Shown here in pieces: positions 36,541 through 48,245 of a stretch of 64,000 nt of DNA. This stretch comes from Phallus indusiatus. Its lineage: Eukaryota; Basidiomycota; Agaricomycetes; Phallales; Phallaceae. The position numbers were made by a program, and so were the translations under genes. The first letter of the stretch is position 1; each line of letters begins with the position of its first letter. The DNA is taken from contig JAQFWX010000082.1 in assembly GCA_027605045.1 (NCBI GenBank), forward strand, positions 91,819-155,818, given 5' to 3'. The notes under the pieces were generated by a model, which saw only the letters and a program-made list of their open reading frames with translations, had not been told where the DNA came from and did no database searches.

Positions 36541-38577
36541 TCATCTTTTTTTGAAGCGGTCCAAAGCTGAGAAACCGCTCTTCGTCAACTCCCGTTTCTT
36601 TTGTAGTTTCTGTTGCTCAATTTTCGCCTTCAAATTAAGCTAGAAACCAAGCGTAAATGCAATAGAACCAACAACACAATGTACAAACATACGATACTAT
36701 TGTCAACAATATTTTTCCTCTTTTTCTTCAAGTACCGCTTCAATGCTTTATTCTTTCCTCTCATTTTTTTCTTTTCTTTAATCTCCTTGCGAATCGATTG
36801 ATCCCTATTTGTCTCGTCATCATCTTCAGGTTCATCGTCTTCAGCAATTAGGGAATGTTCTTCAACTAATTTCCCTTGAGCCCGCAAACGCTCCACCCGC
36901 GGTAAAACCCGGAACGGCACGTCTACGGTCGTTCCAGCTTGGTTAGAGGTATAAGTGAATTTAGAAGGGGGTGCGAGTGACCCGACTAAATCTGGGTTGA
37001 GTGTTATCATGTCCGGAGGAATCTGGATTGTAAAATTAATTAAACGTGGCAACAATAGAGAGAAAAAAAGGATACCTTCTCCAATAAACTTCGAACTTCT
37101 CTTTCAGCCCTCTGTTTCTTCGTTTCGAACGGATCGGCGCCTTCCGAGCTATCTAAATTAGGTTCACCTGCGCCTGGGACTAGAATCGTACTCAATCCAA
37201 CGCCATGTCCTAAAAACGGTTTGAAGGGAACGCGATGAATAACTGTGCGATAAAAGGTTTACCTATTCCTAATACGTCCGTAAATGGTTGCCAACGAATA
37301 CTGGAAGCTGGTTTGCCACCGGATGGAAGGGGATGTGTAAGATAGAGTGATGGAAGAATAGATTTAATTTGTCCGGTCGGTTCGTTATTATCTAACCGCG
37401 ATGAAGTAGCCTTGAGGGCGGAATTTGTATACATCTAAACAAAAGTATTAGTCGGATTGCGAAAAAGAAAAAGAAAAAGAAAAATCCGATATCTGACATT
37501 TACACTGCCTCCCGCCGCTACTGCCAAGGTTCCCCGCTGGCTCCATTCTACGGAGACAGCATGACCTGAGCGAGGTGACCACCGTCTGACAGGATTTGCA
37601 TAATTTCGAGAATCCCATATCTGGGAAAAATTCAATATCATGTGAACGTGATTCTGGAAATATTTCCATACCTTAACTTGACTATCTACGCCTGCTGTAG
37701 CAATGTATCGACCTCCCTCAGAGGGATCGACTGAGATAGCGCTAACGGGGCCCAAATGCGCAAGTAAGCGAACATGAGGAGTAGATGATGAAGGAGTCCA
37801 CAATGTAACAGTCCCTGATAAAATCTATGCTTAACGATTATAGCTTTATTCTAAGACAATACTACCCACCGTTTCCGGAACCCCAATAGACAACGGCATT
37901 GTGTGCGTTTTGGGCTAACGCGGTGGGAGACCCTATTTTCGGACGATGCTGAGCTACAATCGTTCCATTAGAGACATCTAGATAGGATAATGTCCCAGGC
38001 AAGCCCTTCGCGACTAGGTTAATTGACTTTGATCCTGTTTATGAAGTTTATAGCGTGAAACTTACGGCGCAAACTAATAACCAGTGATACGGAAGATATT
38101 CCAGAAATGCGGGTTCAATAAGCGCTTTCATTTTGTGTAATTCGACCAAATCCTGATCGTAGATAAACAAATTTCTAGATTGTGCAGCGGCAATATAGTG
38201 ATGAGAGTTCAGGTACCTAAACAAGACCAAAAAGAAAAAACTGAGCTGGAAGAAAAAGTAAATAGTACACTAACGCACGTAACGTCTCGAATAGTTTCTC
38301 CGACACTAATTTCTTTGACCATGTCTTTACGTGGATCTCCCATCCAATCCACAGATGCTATTAGGCCCTTCCTCCCGCCCAGCAAACACCATCTGCCATT
38401 CCTACTCCACCGAAGTTTTATACCTCCGGTGTTCAGTTTCAACTCCTTTCTCCCCATTCGAGAGGCATCGACGCCAACGCCATCACTGGCAATGATTTCA
38501 GACTGTGTCAAACGCCATGTACGCTCAAGAGGCTCTGTGGGTTGAATTTGGCCTGGTGAATTGGAGAAAGACTGCAT
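36541..38577 (-). CDS. UTP7: SSU processome WD40 protein Utp7/WDR46, apparently short at N-terminus
   Basis: U3 snoRNP scaffold protein for pre-18S rRNA processing. The WD40 part is well preserved: [97 protein letters not shown] and the typical [19 protein letters not shown]. The BING4-type C-terminal tail follows, with [11 protein letters not shown] and Lys-rich [20 protein letters not shown], ending [10 protein letters not shown] and TGA at 36541. Yeast and human proteins carry about 100 residues before the ERTW motif. Here the frame can begin at ATG 38577 ([10 protein letters not shown]) only about 15 residues before it, and I find no candidate exon for the missing part in the 400 bp upstream. 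Several introns, all short. Confidence 0.88.
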
Positions 38578-38975
38578 GTACGTAAGTAAAAAAAAAAACA
38601 GGTTTCCCACGCTTCGACGACCCTCACTCAAATTATGTAAACGAAAATCTTTTGAATTCTTTTATTTTGTTTCGGTATGGTATGATACAAATTTCTACGT
38701 AGATTAAGTCTTTGTGTTGAACCAATGCTACATTTAATACAGAACGTATAAGTCGGGTTTTCGACAACCACCGCGTATCTATCCTTCACCGTATACTTAA
38801 TAATTTTCGAAATGACGGACGCGCCATTTTCTTTTTCAAGGGTAAAAATCAAAAGTCCGAAAATCAAATACAAATACATACAAGCAACTCGGGGACAGAG
38901 TCTAGCCGGATGCAGAAAAAAGAAGAGGAAAGTAGAAGGGAAAGAAAAAAAAAGGACATGACCGTGTTCAAACGA
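38578..38975. other. Spacer between UTP7 and Zn2Cys6 gene
   Basis: Both neighbours are on the - strand, so this should hold the 3' UTR of the regulator and the 5' end of UTP7. It is A/T-rich and stop-rich, and I cannot recognise in it the Utp7 N-terminal helical region. Confidence 0.5.
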
Positions 38976-41900
38976 TCACGGCGATGCAACAATGCCAATA
39001 CCGAGATTTGCTGGTAATCCTCTGCCCAGGTGTATTCCCGTCGGAGACATGCCAGTATGATCACCGTTAATCAAGGAACCCATGCCATAATCACCCAAAC
39101 CGACATAGACTTCGCGCGATTGCGATGAATGAGGAAGGATAGTAGTGCCATTATGATCCACTGATCGTTTATGAGACGACGATGGAGAAGTCTGATGCCC
39201 GTTTTTTGAGGAGTTCGACATTGATAAAGTGGAAGACGTATCGAATGAAGACTCGTTGAGAAGAGAAATTATGTCCAGGTCATGTTGAGGGTGAGACTGG
39301 TGCGGTGAGTGGGCGTATAGATGAGGGTGATCGGGTGTCAGTGGCGGCTGATGTCGTCCAGATTGGTGGAAATTGGGCGTTTGGTGCATTCCATATCCAT
39401 TTGAACCCATTTCAATGTCAATACCGACGTCAAGGAACGCATCTCCACGGGACCTTTCAAGATCATACTCGTCCGCGCCACCGAATCCAGCGCCAATGAT
39501 AGGTTCATTATCATGCTCCATGTTGTTGACGCCATGATATCCCATATTTAAACCCGACACATTGGTCTCCACGCCCATCATCAAATCGTTATCCCTAAAA
39601 CATAGGTTGACATCGCCGCTTCCATTAGTATAATGGTGATATGCCATCTTTTTCGAGGGCGAACTGGCAGGGGGGGTTCTAGATGTTCGAACCCTTGATG
39701 GTATTGGCGCACTTCCAGAATTGAGTGTGCTGTGGCTCCGTCGCTTTCTCGTAATGGGAATGGGTTTGAGCCACGGAGGCCGCGAGGGAACTCCCGAAGT
39801 CGGTGAGGTGGGAACCGATAATTCTGCTGACGAACCTCTTGGTGATGACGGAGGATGAGGTGTAGACGGAGCGGTGGGTTGGGTGGAAGAAGGCGCGGTG
39901 GATGTTGATGATGCCGAAGCGAGAGGAATTTGGGCCACTTTCGAGAGAAAGTAAGATAAACCGTCAATTCAAATTTAGATGCCGAAAAATAACTCACATC
40001 GACAGAACTCCTCGAGTAGATCGCCGTTTCTCATTCCACAAACATATCTTCCACTGAATCGCTTAAGAAGGCTCACACAGCTTCTCAAGGCCTCCAAAGA
40101 AGGCGCAATTATGGCTTGTAATTGGGCCGTTTCGTCAGGGTTGGCGTTAACGGTCGGTGACGAAGTATTGTTGGTTATATTGCAAGACGCTGAATCTTGA
40201 GGAGAAGCCTCCGATCGTGGGAAAGAAGAAGAAACGGGGGAAGTGGGAGAGGCTGGTGTAGGAGCGCTCGGCGGAGTTGATGGAGTCGCCACTGTGCTTG
40301 TGGCGGCCTTTTGAGATTGTAAATAGGACTTTAAACATAGGACGACGGCAATGAGAGTTCGACCGGTCTGAGTCAGTTGATGAATCACATGAACGCCGTC
40401 TAGAAAAGAATAAATAATGAAAATAAGATTTCAAGTCTTTTTTTTCTTCTTCTTCTCCTCATTATTATTACTTACAGTATGTCATCAAGCCCTTGGTGGC
40501 GGTACACAGATAAGCGGCCACAATCTCTCTTGCGTGGAGGTAACATTGGTTAAGCGCTTCCTTCTCCTCGTCTCCCAATTTGAAAGTGAGCGCTTCATCA
40601 GATGCCGAGAGAGAAGCAGAATTCGAACTCGACGCATCGTCTTCTCTATTGACGCTCGCGATGGCAGCGCTAAGGCGACCTCTCCATATGAGCATTCCGA
40701 TAAACCGGTCCAAACAATGCAAGCGGACTGCCTGGGTTATGCGAATGACGTCTTCGCTCTCCAGTGTTTCGGGTGTATGCGCCCAATGTGGCGGAAGGTA
40801 CGCACGAAGGGTCGCCAGCATGGACAAGAGATGCGAGGGAGACGCATACGGAGAAGCCGAAGGATGATGGGCCGACGGGATTTGTGTAGGTGAAGGATGC
40901 GGTGAAGTCGGAGAAGAGGAAGGGAAGAAAAGTTGATGTTGATGCGGGGGATGGAGAGACATCGGGGAAAGCGTGTTAGGAGGGGTACGGTTGGAAAGAA
41001 GAGACAGATTGAGTTGGTGAACCGTCATATCAGATAGGGATGGGGAAAGAGGCAGTTCTAGCACACTTTCTAGAATAACGTAGTAGCGAACAGTAGCAAT
41101 GAAGCTACCCATACGGCTTGGAATTCCATGAGGCTGGTTGCCAATGCCTTCGTTGGTGATAAACTCATCATCGACTGAACAAGGTTCACCGACGTCACAA
41201 TCCCTGGCTCTGATTAGGCAAGGTCGACCAAACATAGCGGCAGCTTGTTTGTCCCAGAGATAAAGGCCCCAGAAAGTACGCTTGCGCATCTCACGTTCAA
41301 TTGGGCTGAATGCGCTTGGCGTATAATGTTCGACACTGCGATGTAAACCGGCGTCAAATGAGAGTGTTATGGCGGAGGAAAGAAGGGAAAGCCCAGTTGA
41401 GAGCTTGCCCAGACCGATGCTGAAAACAGCCGATAAAAGAAGCGATTGAATGGTGGGAAGGGTGGGAAGAGACGCCGAGGGAAGGAGCCGCAGTCGAGTC
41501 AGCAATTCGAACCATGTTGAAGCAGGTGAGGGGAAGGTGGTGGTGCCGGACGATGCGTAGTTTGACGGAGCGATCAAACGGGGATCATCGACATGTCGGG
41601 AGGATAAACAACATATTGAGAGGATAAGCGACACAAAGCCGGGATCTCCCCATTTGAGGGGATTGGAATAATCCGCCAAAAACGAAGGTATGTGTAAGAA
41701 AGGCATCAAGTAATGGGTTGTGGAAAGGTAGCATTGGATCAGCCTTGATGAAGAAATGAAAAACGTTATTATTATTATTATGCATATATCTTATTATTAT
41801 TATTTTGAAAAAAAAACTCACGTATCCATTAGATCTGGTGCAACAATGGCCGTGACGACTTTCCACAAGGTCTCCGGGTTGAAAGCATCGATACCCTTTG

Positions 41901-42766
41901 GAATGCGATCCGGGAACCATTCGCTCTGAAAGTTGAGGTGTTCGTTTCCAACGCCGTTGGTGTTGGGCATGGTCACATTCGTGCTTGAGAAATCCTCATC
42001 GGGTGACTCGGGACGTTTTCCCCAATCTTGTTGAGCACCGGTGGTAGTAGTAGAGCAAGAAAGATCGAATAAGGCATCCAAAAGAGGCAAGCCAGAGGTC
42101 TCTCCCTGCCAACGCTTGCACCCCTGTTCGTCCCAATACATGTAGGAATGTGATAGAGGACGAGGAGATGGAGGAGTGGATGAGCCAGAGGGCATAGTGA
42201 CGGTGCCGTCCGGGGAAAAGTGATTGGAAGGGTTTGAAAGAGTGAAATTGGGAGGAGGAAGTAGGTGTATAGTTGGGGATGGGACAGTGGAGGACGCGCT
42301 GGCAGACCCGGCATTGGAATTTGGATTTGATGACGGAGTCAGTGAAGCACTGCCGGTGCTGGTATTGCCACCATTTGCCAGAGAGGTGGAAGAAAGCAAG
42401 GAAGGAAGGGTTCCTGCTCGTGCGGCATCGAGAATGTTGGTGGGAATGCTTTGAATGAGAGTTTCCAAGTGATGCATGCGGTCCTCGAGGGTAGCAGTGC
42501 GCTTGGATTTTGAATGCTGGGTTCGCTTGCCAGGTTCTTCAAAGGTGCAAGGAGAATGAGAAGAGAGACAAGATTGACAAGGATGACCCTCGTCGCACTT
42601 TATGCGACGTCGTCGGCAGCGGTCGCAAGCCCTTGGGAACCAGTTGAGCGAGTCGGCCATTGGAGGAGAGACGCGACAAGAATGCTTACCTGCTCAATTT
42701 GAAGCGACGTTCCTTGGGAGGGGGAGGGTTGTTTTCAACGAATGAGGTATCTGCAACAGGAGCCAT
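38976..42766 (-). CDS. Zn2Cys6 fungal transcription factor
   Basis: Nuclear DNA-binding regulator. A short first exon from ATG 42766 (MAPVADTSFVENN, then KERRFKLSR) splices over a 58-nt intron (42632-42689) into the Gal4-type cluster ACDRCRRRRIKCDEG, HPCQSCLSSHSPC, with six cysteines spaced C-x2-C-x6-C-x5-C-x2-C-x6-C. A linker EEPGKRTQHSKSKRTATLEDR and a short leucine-bearing coiled segment (LEDRMHHLETLIQSIP) follow, as is usual for dimerisation. Next come Ser/Pro-rich linkers, then the fungal_trans domain with FLHIPSF, RRSVEHYTP-type and KRTFWGLYLWDKQAAAMFGRPCLI motifs. The C-terminal third is low complexity (Ser/His/Gly), ending at TGA 38976. An (ATT)n tract sits in the intron near 41768-41812. 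The target genes are unknown. The in-frame ATG inside intron 1 (see findings) gives an alternative start. Confidence 0.93.
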
Positions 42767-44943
42767 CTGAGAGAAATGAAATGGACGAGACGGGGGGAGT
42801 AAAACGAGAGTGAAGAGGAGGAGGAGGAGGAAGAGGAGGAGGAGGAGTCAGTGATGTTATAAACTAATAAACTAAATACACACTGGGCATTCCACTTCGG
42901 CTACTTTTCCCTCGGCTATCTCCAGGGCGTCTAGATGGATTTCTTTTTCTTGGCCAATCTTCCCACGGTTCCCTTGACCCTGATTCGGACCTCTCTAAGA
43001 ACGAAAAATAATATCATATAATAATTATCATGGTCCAAAAGTACAGGATATATTGGTCGTTAGACACACAATGCCATTGCATGACTGACAAAGGCTGTAC
43101 TCCAAATAGCTATCCGGATCGAGCAAGTACTTTGCTTATTTCTTATTTCTGCCAGCGCGCACATGGCTTAAGCGACGGGCCACGCGAATAAAAACTAATA
43201 GAATAACAGAATTCTAATTCTACGATTCCGAGTATGTATTTCTAATACTCCGTATGTATACTTGATGCGTTTCTCAGTTTCTTTTCCAACTCCCAGTTTT
43301 TCTTGGAACGGGCGCTTCTGTCAGAGCGTCTCACGGCGTCTCCTGCCGATTCCATCCATTGAGCCCTGCACTGTTTATCCGATTCTAGGTAATTTAATCT
43401 TCAAAGTTCTTTTCGAAATTCGCCCTTCTTCTTCGCTTCTTCCTGTGTGGTTGACATTCCTTGTCAATCAGAATCAGAAATAGCCTCTCGTCTCCTTCTG
43501 TCCTTCGGAGGAAAAAAAAAGAGACGCGAACACTCGAATACGAAAAACCATCGAAACCAGAGAAAAAGAAAATAGAACACCACGACATGCCGGTTCCAAC
43601 TCTTATCTTCTTTTGCGAGCCACCTCACAAAAGGGTTTGTTAGTCCCAAAATGCCAACACACGCCTTTCTGGGGGTGGGGGGGGGGAAGAGAAAAAACAC
43701 CTGCATCAACAACAGTCCACAATCGAGACATCGAACAGTTAGAGTTCTTTGGCTTCCGCCGTCCTTGGCCCTTTCTATCAGTTTTGAATCATGAGGCGCC
43801 TCGATTTTTTTTTTACTTTTGAAAAGGTCGCTGTGCTGGTGGCATTTTCTTTCTCTTGGTACATAACATCAGATTTAATTAATATACACACCAGACCATT
43901 CGTACTATTCAAAGGTCATAATCGTCATAGTTTATTGTCTAACTAACTCAGAACAGACTTTGGTTGATATAGTATACATATCTATGCATAGATCCGAAAT
44001 GAAGAAGAACCCGACCCAGCGGATGACCGGCATCAACCAGACTCTCTCCAAGCATCGGCAAGCTATCCGATTCAATCACGATATATCTCGTCCCCGCTTC
44101 CTACGCAATTTTTTTTGAATGAAAGGAATTCGAATCCAGTGCTTTTCCTTTCGTTGCGTGCGCTCAGGATTTAGAGGTTGCGCGGAAGACATCGGACGGC
44201 TACTAACGTGCTTTCTCACTCAACTTCTTTTCGCTATATATTCTTTCCAGACAAAAGAAATCCCTTTTTTAACCCGATTAATAGGCGTACGGTTTGTGGC
44301 TGTGACAACCACTTTCCATTTGCTACATGATACATACTTCGGACACACCGGAGCACTACACACTTATGTATGTCCTAGTAGTCCTCTGTTGACATTCTTC
44401 AGTTTTCAAGTCTTATCTAAGGAACGCTTTACATGGAATATATGTCTAATACCGGTTATCCAACGTATCTCGAGAAGTGCTTACACTCCACTCTTGTAAA
44501 GTAGCGCTCAAGCTCAAGGGCTCTGCGCTTTCTCGTCAATTTAAATTGCTCGGATGTCTCTTGGCGGAGCCCAACAAGATCGTTCGATTAGGATGGATAA
44601 TATACTCTCCTTTAAAAAAATTCGTCAGATTTTTGTCTTCTTCACGTCTTCGCCTTGTATGCATATTAATAAATTGACGTTTAGCATCCTCCGCTCCGTG
44701 CAACACTCAATAGCTTTCTCCTACGTCACCACTATCCAGCAAGCCCTCTGAAGCTTCCTGTAGCATATTTTATTACAATTGAATTCAAGATCTCCCTTCT
44801 TCCCTTCTTTCCTTCTTCTTCTTATCTGGACAGCCATGTTTATGCGTGCCGAAATTACTGCTGGTACTATCCTATGCGTACATACATAAGTATTTCTTGG
44901 CTGTGGCGCTTTTGGTAGTGGTAAGCTATTTCGAAACTAGTCT

Positions 44944-45150
44944 GTGTCAAAAATAGCAACTTGTTTTCCAGATGCTCAAAGTTTACATTTGAATTCAACG
45001 TGGGTCACTAGCGCTGAACTATCACGTCAACTCACAGCATTGGTACAACTTGTACAAGTCGTTGACGATGAGTTCCAAGGGACCCAACGGCTCAACTTAT
45101 CATTAAGAAGACCCAAGTTGGATCCATTGGAGCCGTTGATTGACTTGTAA
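44944..45150 (+). CDS. Short ORF of unknown status
   Basis: 68 codons beginning MSKIATCFPDAQSLHLNST and ending LDPLEPLIDL. Leucine-rich, with FPDAQSLHLNS vaguely like a leucine-rich-repeat strand of F-box proteins. It has no clear flanking exons or domain, so it may be a relic or chance. Confidence 0.2.
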   Translation: MSKIATCFPDAQSLHLNSTWVTSAELSRQLTALVQLVQVVDDEFQGTQRLNLSLRRPKLDPLEPLIDL

Positions 45151-46314
45151 GGAACCGCTTTGGCTGATCATACCAAGGTTTTTTTTTCAACAATCCCGGT
45201 CAAAACTAGATCCGGAACACTATCCATGTTCTGTGGAGAGTAGTCAGTCCCCGAAATTATCTCTCTGCAGTTGGCTCTAAAAATCAACAGAAGATCAACC
45301 GTGAACGCTCGATAACGTGGCAGAAGGTATCGCAATCAACGTGGCAATGGGCATCTTTTTCGCGTGGTATCGTAAACGCTGATTGATTCTTCTTCGAGAC
45401 ATTACCAAGGCTGCTCCACGTTAGTTAAATAGAATGGGCAATGCGTTTTGACTGACTACTTTGATGTTGGTAATCAGAATTTGCTATACGACCCCATTTC
45501 TTTCTTCTATCGTGCTATCTGGTAGAAGAAGCTTCAGGCTGTCGACAGCTGCTAGCAGATGCTTTATTGATGCAAATGTGAGGCTATGTTCACCCCGTTT
45601 CTTTGGCAGAAAGACATTGATCATGGTACTGCAGGACATGATCCTGTAACCATTTCTACTCTCTATCCGGCGATTATGTAAATTATTTGATTTTATATCT
45701 TACGAAAGGTACTAGGTTTTGAGCTCACTTGCCTTTTCATTCATTTTCAATCGATTGGCTCGTAGTGTTATCAATGAAGCCGACTTCTTATCAATTATAT
45801 CCCAGAATTACTATAAATGTGGGTTGAATATGTATATGGCGTTTGTTGTCGCAAGCGCTACTGTCATAATAGTACATGCGCGACAATCTCAGAGTTTAAT
45901 TAAGTCGATGTACAGCGGGGGAACTTTACTGTCTCTCCTGTCTCTTCAAATCGAAGGAGGCTTGGCATTGTAATTTTCCCCCGCACTGGTTCAGGAGAGG
46001 GAGATCGATTGCGCCAATGAAATGACTGAAATGTCAAAATATTTGGCGTTGACTACTCGTAAGGTAACAACACCATATGGGTCGGTGTTGCTACAACTCC
46101 GTTAATAAAACAAAACGCCCAGATATATAAATAAATACACAAGAGATGAATGGATAACAATGATTCTGAAACAGTTAGAAGAAGGGTGTGATTGAAAGAG
46201 AATGGGAACTGAAAACTGTGCGCATGCGCAGCATGAACTTGATTAAGCTTCAAACTCGAGCTTCAAGGATAATAAGTTGAGCGTGAGATCTACAAAGCCA
46301 GACGAGGTGGAAGA

Positions 46315-46536
46315 TCATGGGTTGTGCTCTGGCGGTTTTCCACGAGAATTGCTGGTGGATCTCCCGCCAAGAAAGGAAGGAAGCACGCGACGAGAATTTT
46401 GACGTTGATAGACCGCGCCGGCAAACTCTTGAGAAAGACGTTCATGGCTTTTTATGATACCTGTGGCTGATCCCACTGGTCTTGGCTCGACAGGTAATCG
46501 ATAATCGGAGATGAAAACTCTCGAGTCAATATTCGT
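46315..46536 (-). CDS. Possible exon or relic, unknown
   Basis: Open frame of about 73 codons ending at TGA 46315-46317. It reads in part SDYRLPVEPRPVGSATGIIK, then SHERLSQEFAGAVYQRQNSR and VLPSFLGGRS. It is not low complexity and looks protein-like. An ATG at its start is missing, so it would have to be a 3' exon or a remnant. Chance cannot be excluded. Confidence 0.25.
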   Translation of the reverse strand, partial: TNIDSRVFISDYRLPVEPRPVGSATGIIKSHERLSQEFAGAVYQRQNSRRVLPSFLGGRSTSNSRGKPPEHNP

Positions 46537-48245
46537 TCAAGTGTATATGGTACATGGTCAACAATAATCTCGGAAATTTGGGACCTGACAGAGTACCGGT
46601 GTATTATGCTGAGTAAATTTCATTCACGGTCAATGCCAAATGATAGCCATGTGCAATCAATGTGCACTGAGATCTCAGTTACTCTACCTTTAGCCGCCGT
46701 ACCCAATCAGGACCCTTCAATCTAAATGATTACGTACTTCGGACATGTCCGTCCCCTGGAAACAGTTTCGACCGTTTGTTGTTTCTCTCTCACTGGCACT
46801 GTGGCGAAAATAATCCACTCGGCGCGTGGGTTTGGATTGGTGTTATCATCACTACTGTTTCATCCCGCTTCCATAGCGGCTGTTATTCGAGCTGACAATA
46901 GTACCAGCCCATTTCGGCATCCGTTATTTCCAATAAATTCTATACTATACGTTCGTCAGGTTTCTCTCTGGAAAATGAGAACACAGTTTTGTCTTCCCCT
47001 ACGGGAAGATGCGGACCACCGTTCTTAACATGCACAGGCTTCGCTTACGAATACGAAGAAAGAAAGTGTGTTATTTACCTCAAAGTATTTTATTTTCTGT
47101 ATTCTTCAACTGTTCGCTGGCAAGACGCAAGGTGCTACTTTTTCTCCCGTCCGTCTGGGCGCTTCGGTCCGTCTCTGAGCTGGTGGTGAGTTGGTCCTTA
47201 ATTCTTGTCTTCCAACTTATGTAAAAAAACTGCGGGCTTCAGTTTCCTTTGACGAGACTACGGAATTGATGAGAACTTTACTGTAAAATTTTCTCCCTCC
47301 TTCGCTTGACTTAATATCTGAGCATCTTTCAACTTAGGCGTCCCAGCAGCCCCACACACACAGCCTCCAAGGAGCCAGCCTACTTGCGTGTAAGTTTCCA
47401 AGTGATTTTTCAAAAAAATACAGAATTTTCCAAACCCTATTCACCCCTAATTGGATATCCTGAGAATCCACGTGAGAGTCCATCAATTTAAACATTTGTC
47501 CTTACCTTGTGCTCTGGACAATCTCTCCATTCAATCCTTCAATTTCTATTTCAATTTTCTATGAGACATCTTGGGGAGCCATTCTCTACGAAACCCAAGC
47601 TCAATGTGCATTTACCAAAAGAACGGGCCGACCTAATACGCAGATTGCTATTCTCGTCACCGATGCTCACCCAAGCATTTTCTTGGCTTAGCGATTACCC
47701 ATAGTTGTTTTCTTCCTTCCTTATCGCTCAACTTATTTGGTTTTTTTCTCAAGTTACGGGAAATTTGATATTAAACCCATGTGGCCTTATCCGTGCAACG
47801 TATCAATCTTCCGTTGATTCTCAAGGCTTCGGCCCATTATTTTGTTCTATCTCCGTAACTTATCCAAGTTCCATTCTGATAGATTTTTAACGCCGAACAC
47901 GTCGGAATTTGTCGGGCGAGGAAGAAAATTTCACCTGCTCCCGAAGTCCCTGTGGAAGTTCCACTATCAGCGAGAGGACAGCACCAACGGAAACTTAGTT
48001 CCCCCAAGAATCGTTCAGTGCTCTTTCGATGCGACTGACAGCGCATCATTTTATTATTTATCATAGTTGTTCTCATCAGCGGAACTCCGCAGTCTGAGGA
48101 CGAACGTAAATGTACGTATATATAAGTTTGCTTTTTCGATGTTTTGAGATCCCCATCCCCCAACAGTCTCCAACTGCCTCCTCAACCGTTTTAATCAAGC
48201 CCAAACATTTCTCTGTTTCGCCACATCCAACAAAAACTCTTCAAA

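Larger units (their letters stand above)
42767..48245. other. Gene-poor region, 5.5 kb
   Basis: Between divergent starts of the regulator and the isocitrate-lyase-family gene. The first 80 bases (42815-42850) are a GAGGAG-rich tract, i.e. CT-rich for the regulator. The rest is A/T-rich with only short ORFs. Two deserve mention: 44944-45150 (+), 68 codons, and an open frame at 46315-46536 (-). I recognise no transposase, reverse transcriptase, terminal repeat or RNA gene. A long promoter or 5' leader for the regulator is one explanation. Confidence 0.5.

Noticed and set aside
42602..42660. Taking MADSLNWFPRACDRC as the main start of the zinc-cluster gene
   Set aside because: A strong GTAAGC donor joins the upstream exon ending KLSR to ACDRC, as expected for this family; the intronic ATG is kept only as an alternative.
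43262..43712. Overlapping short ORFs on both strands
   Set aside because: Low complexity (Lys/Phe/Ser runs), no splice-linked neighbours, no recognisable domain.
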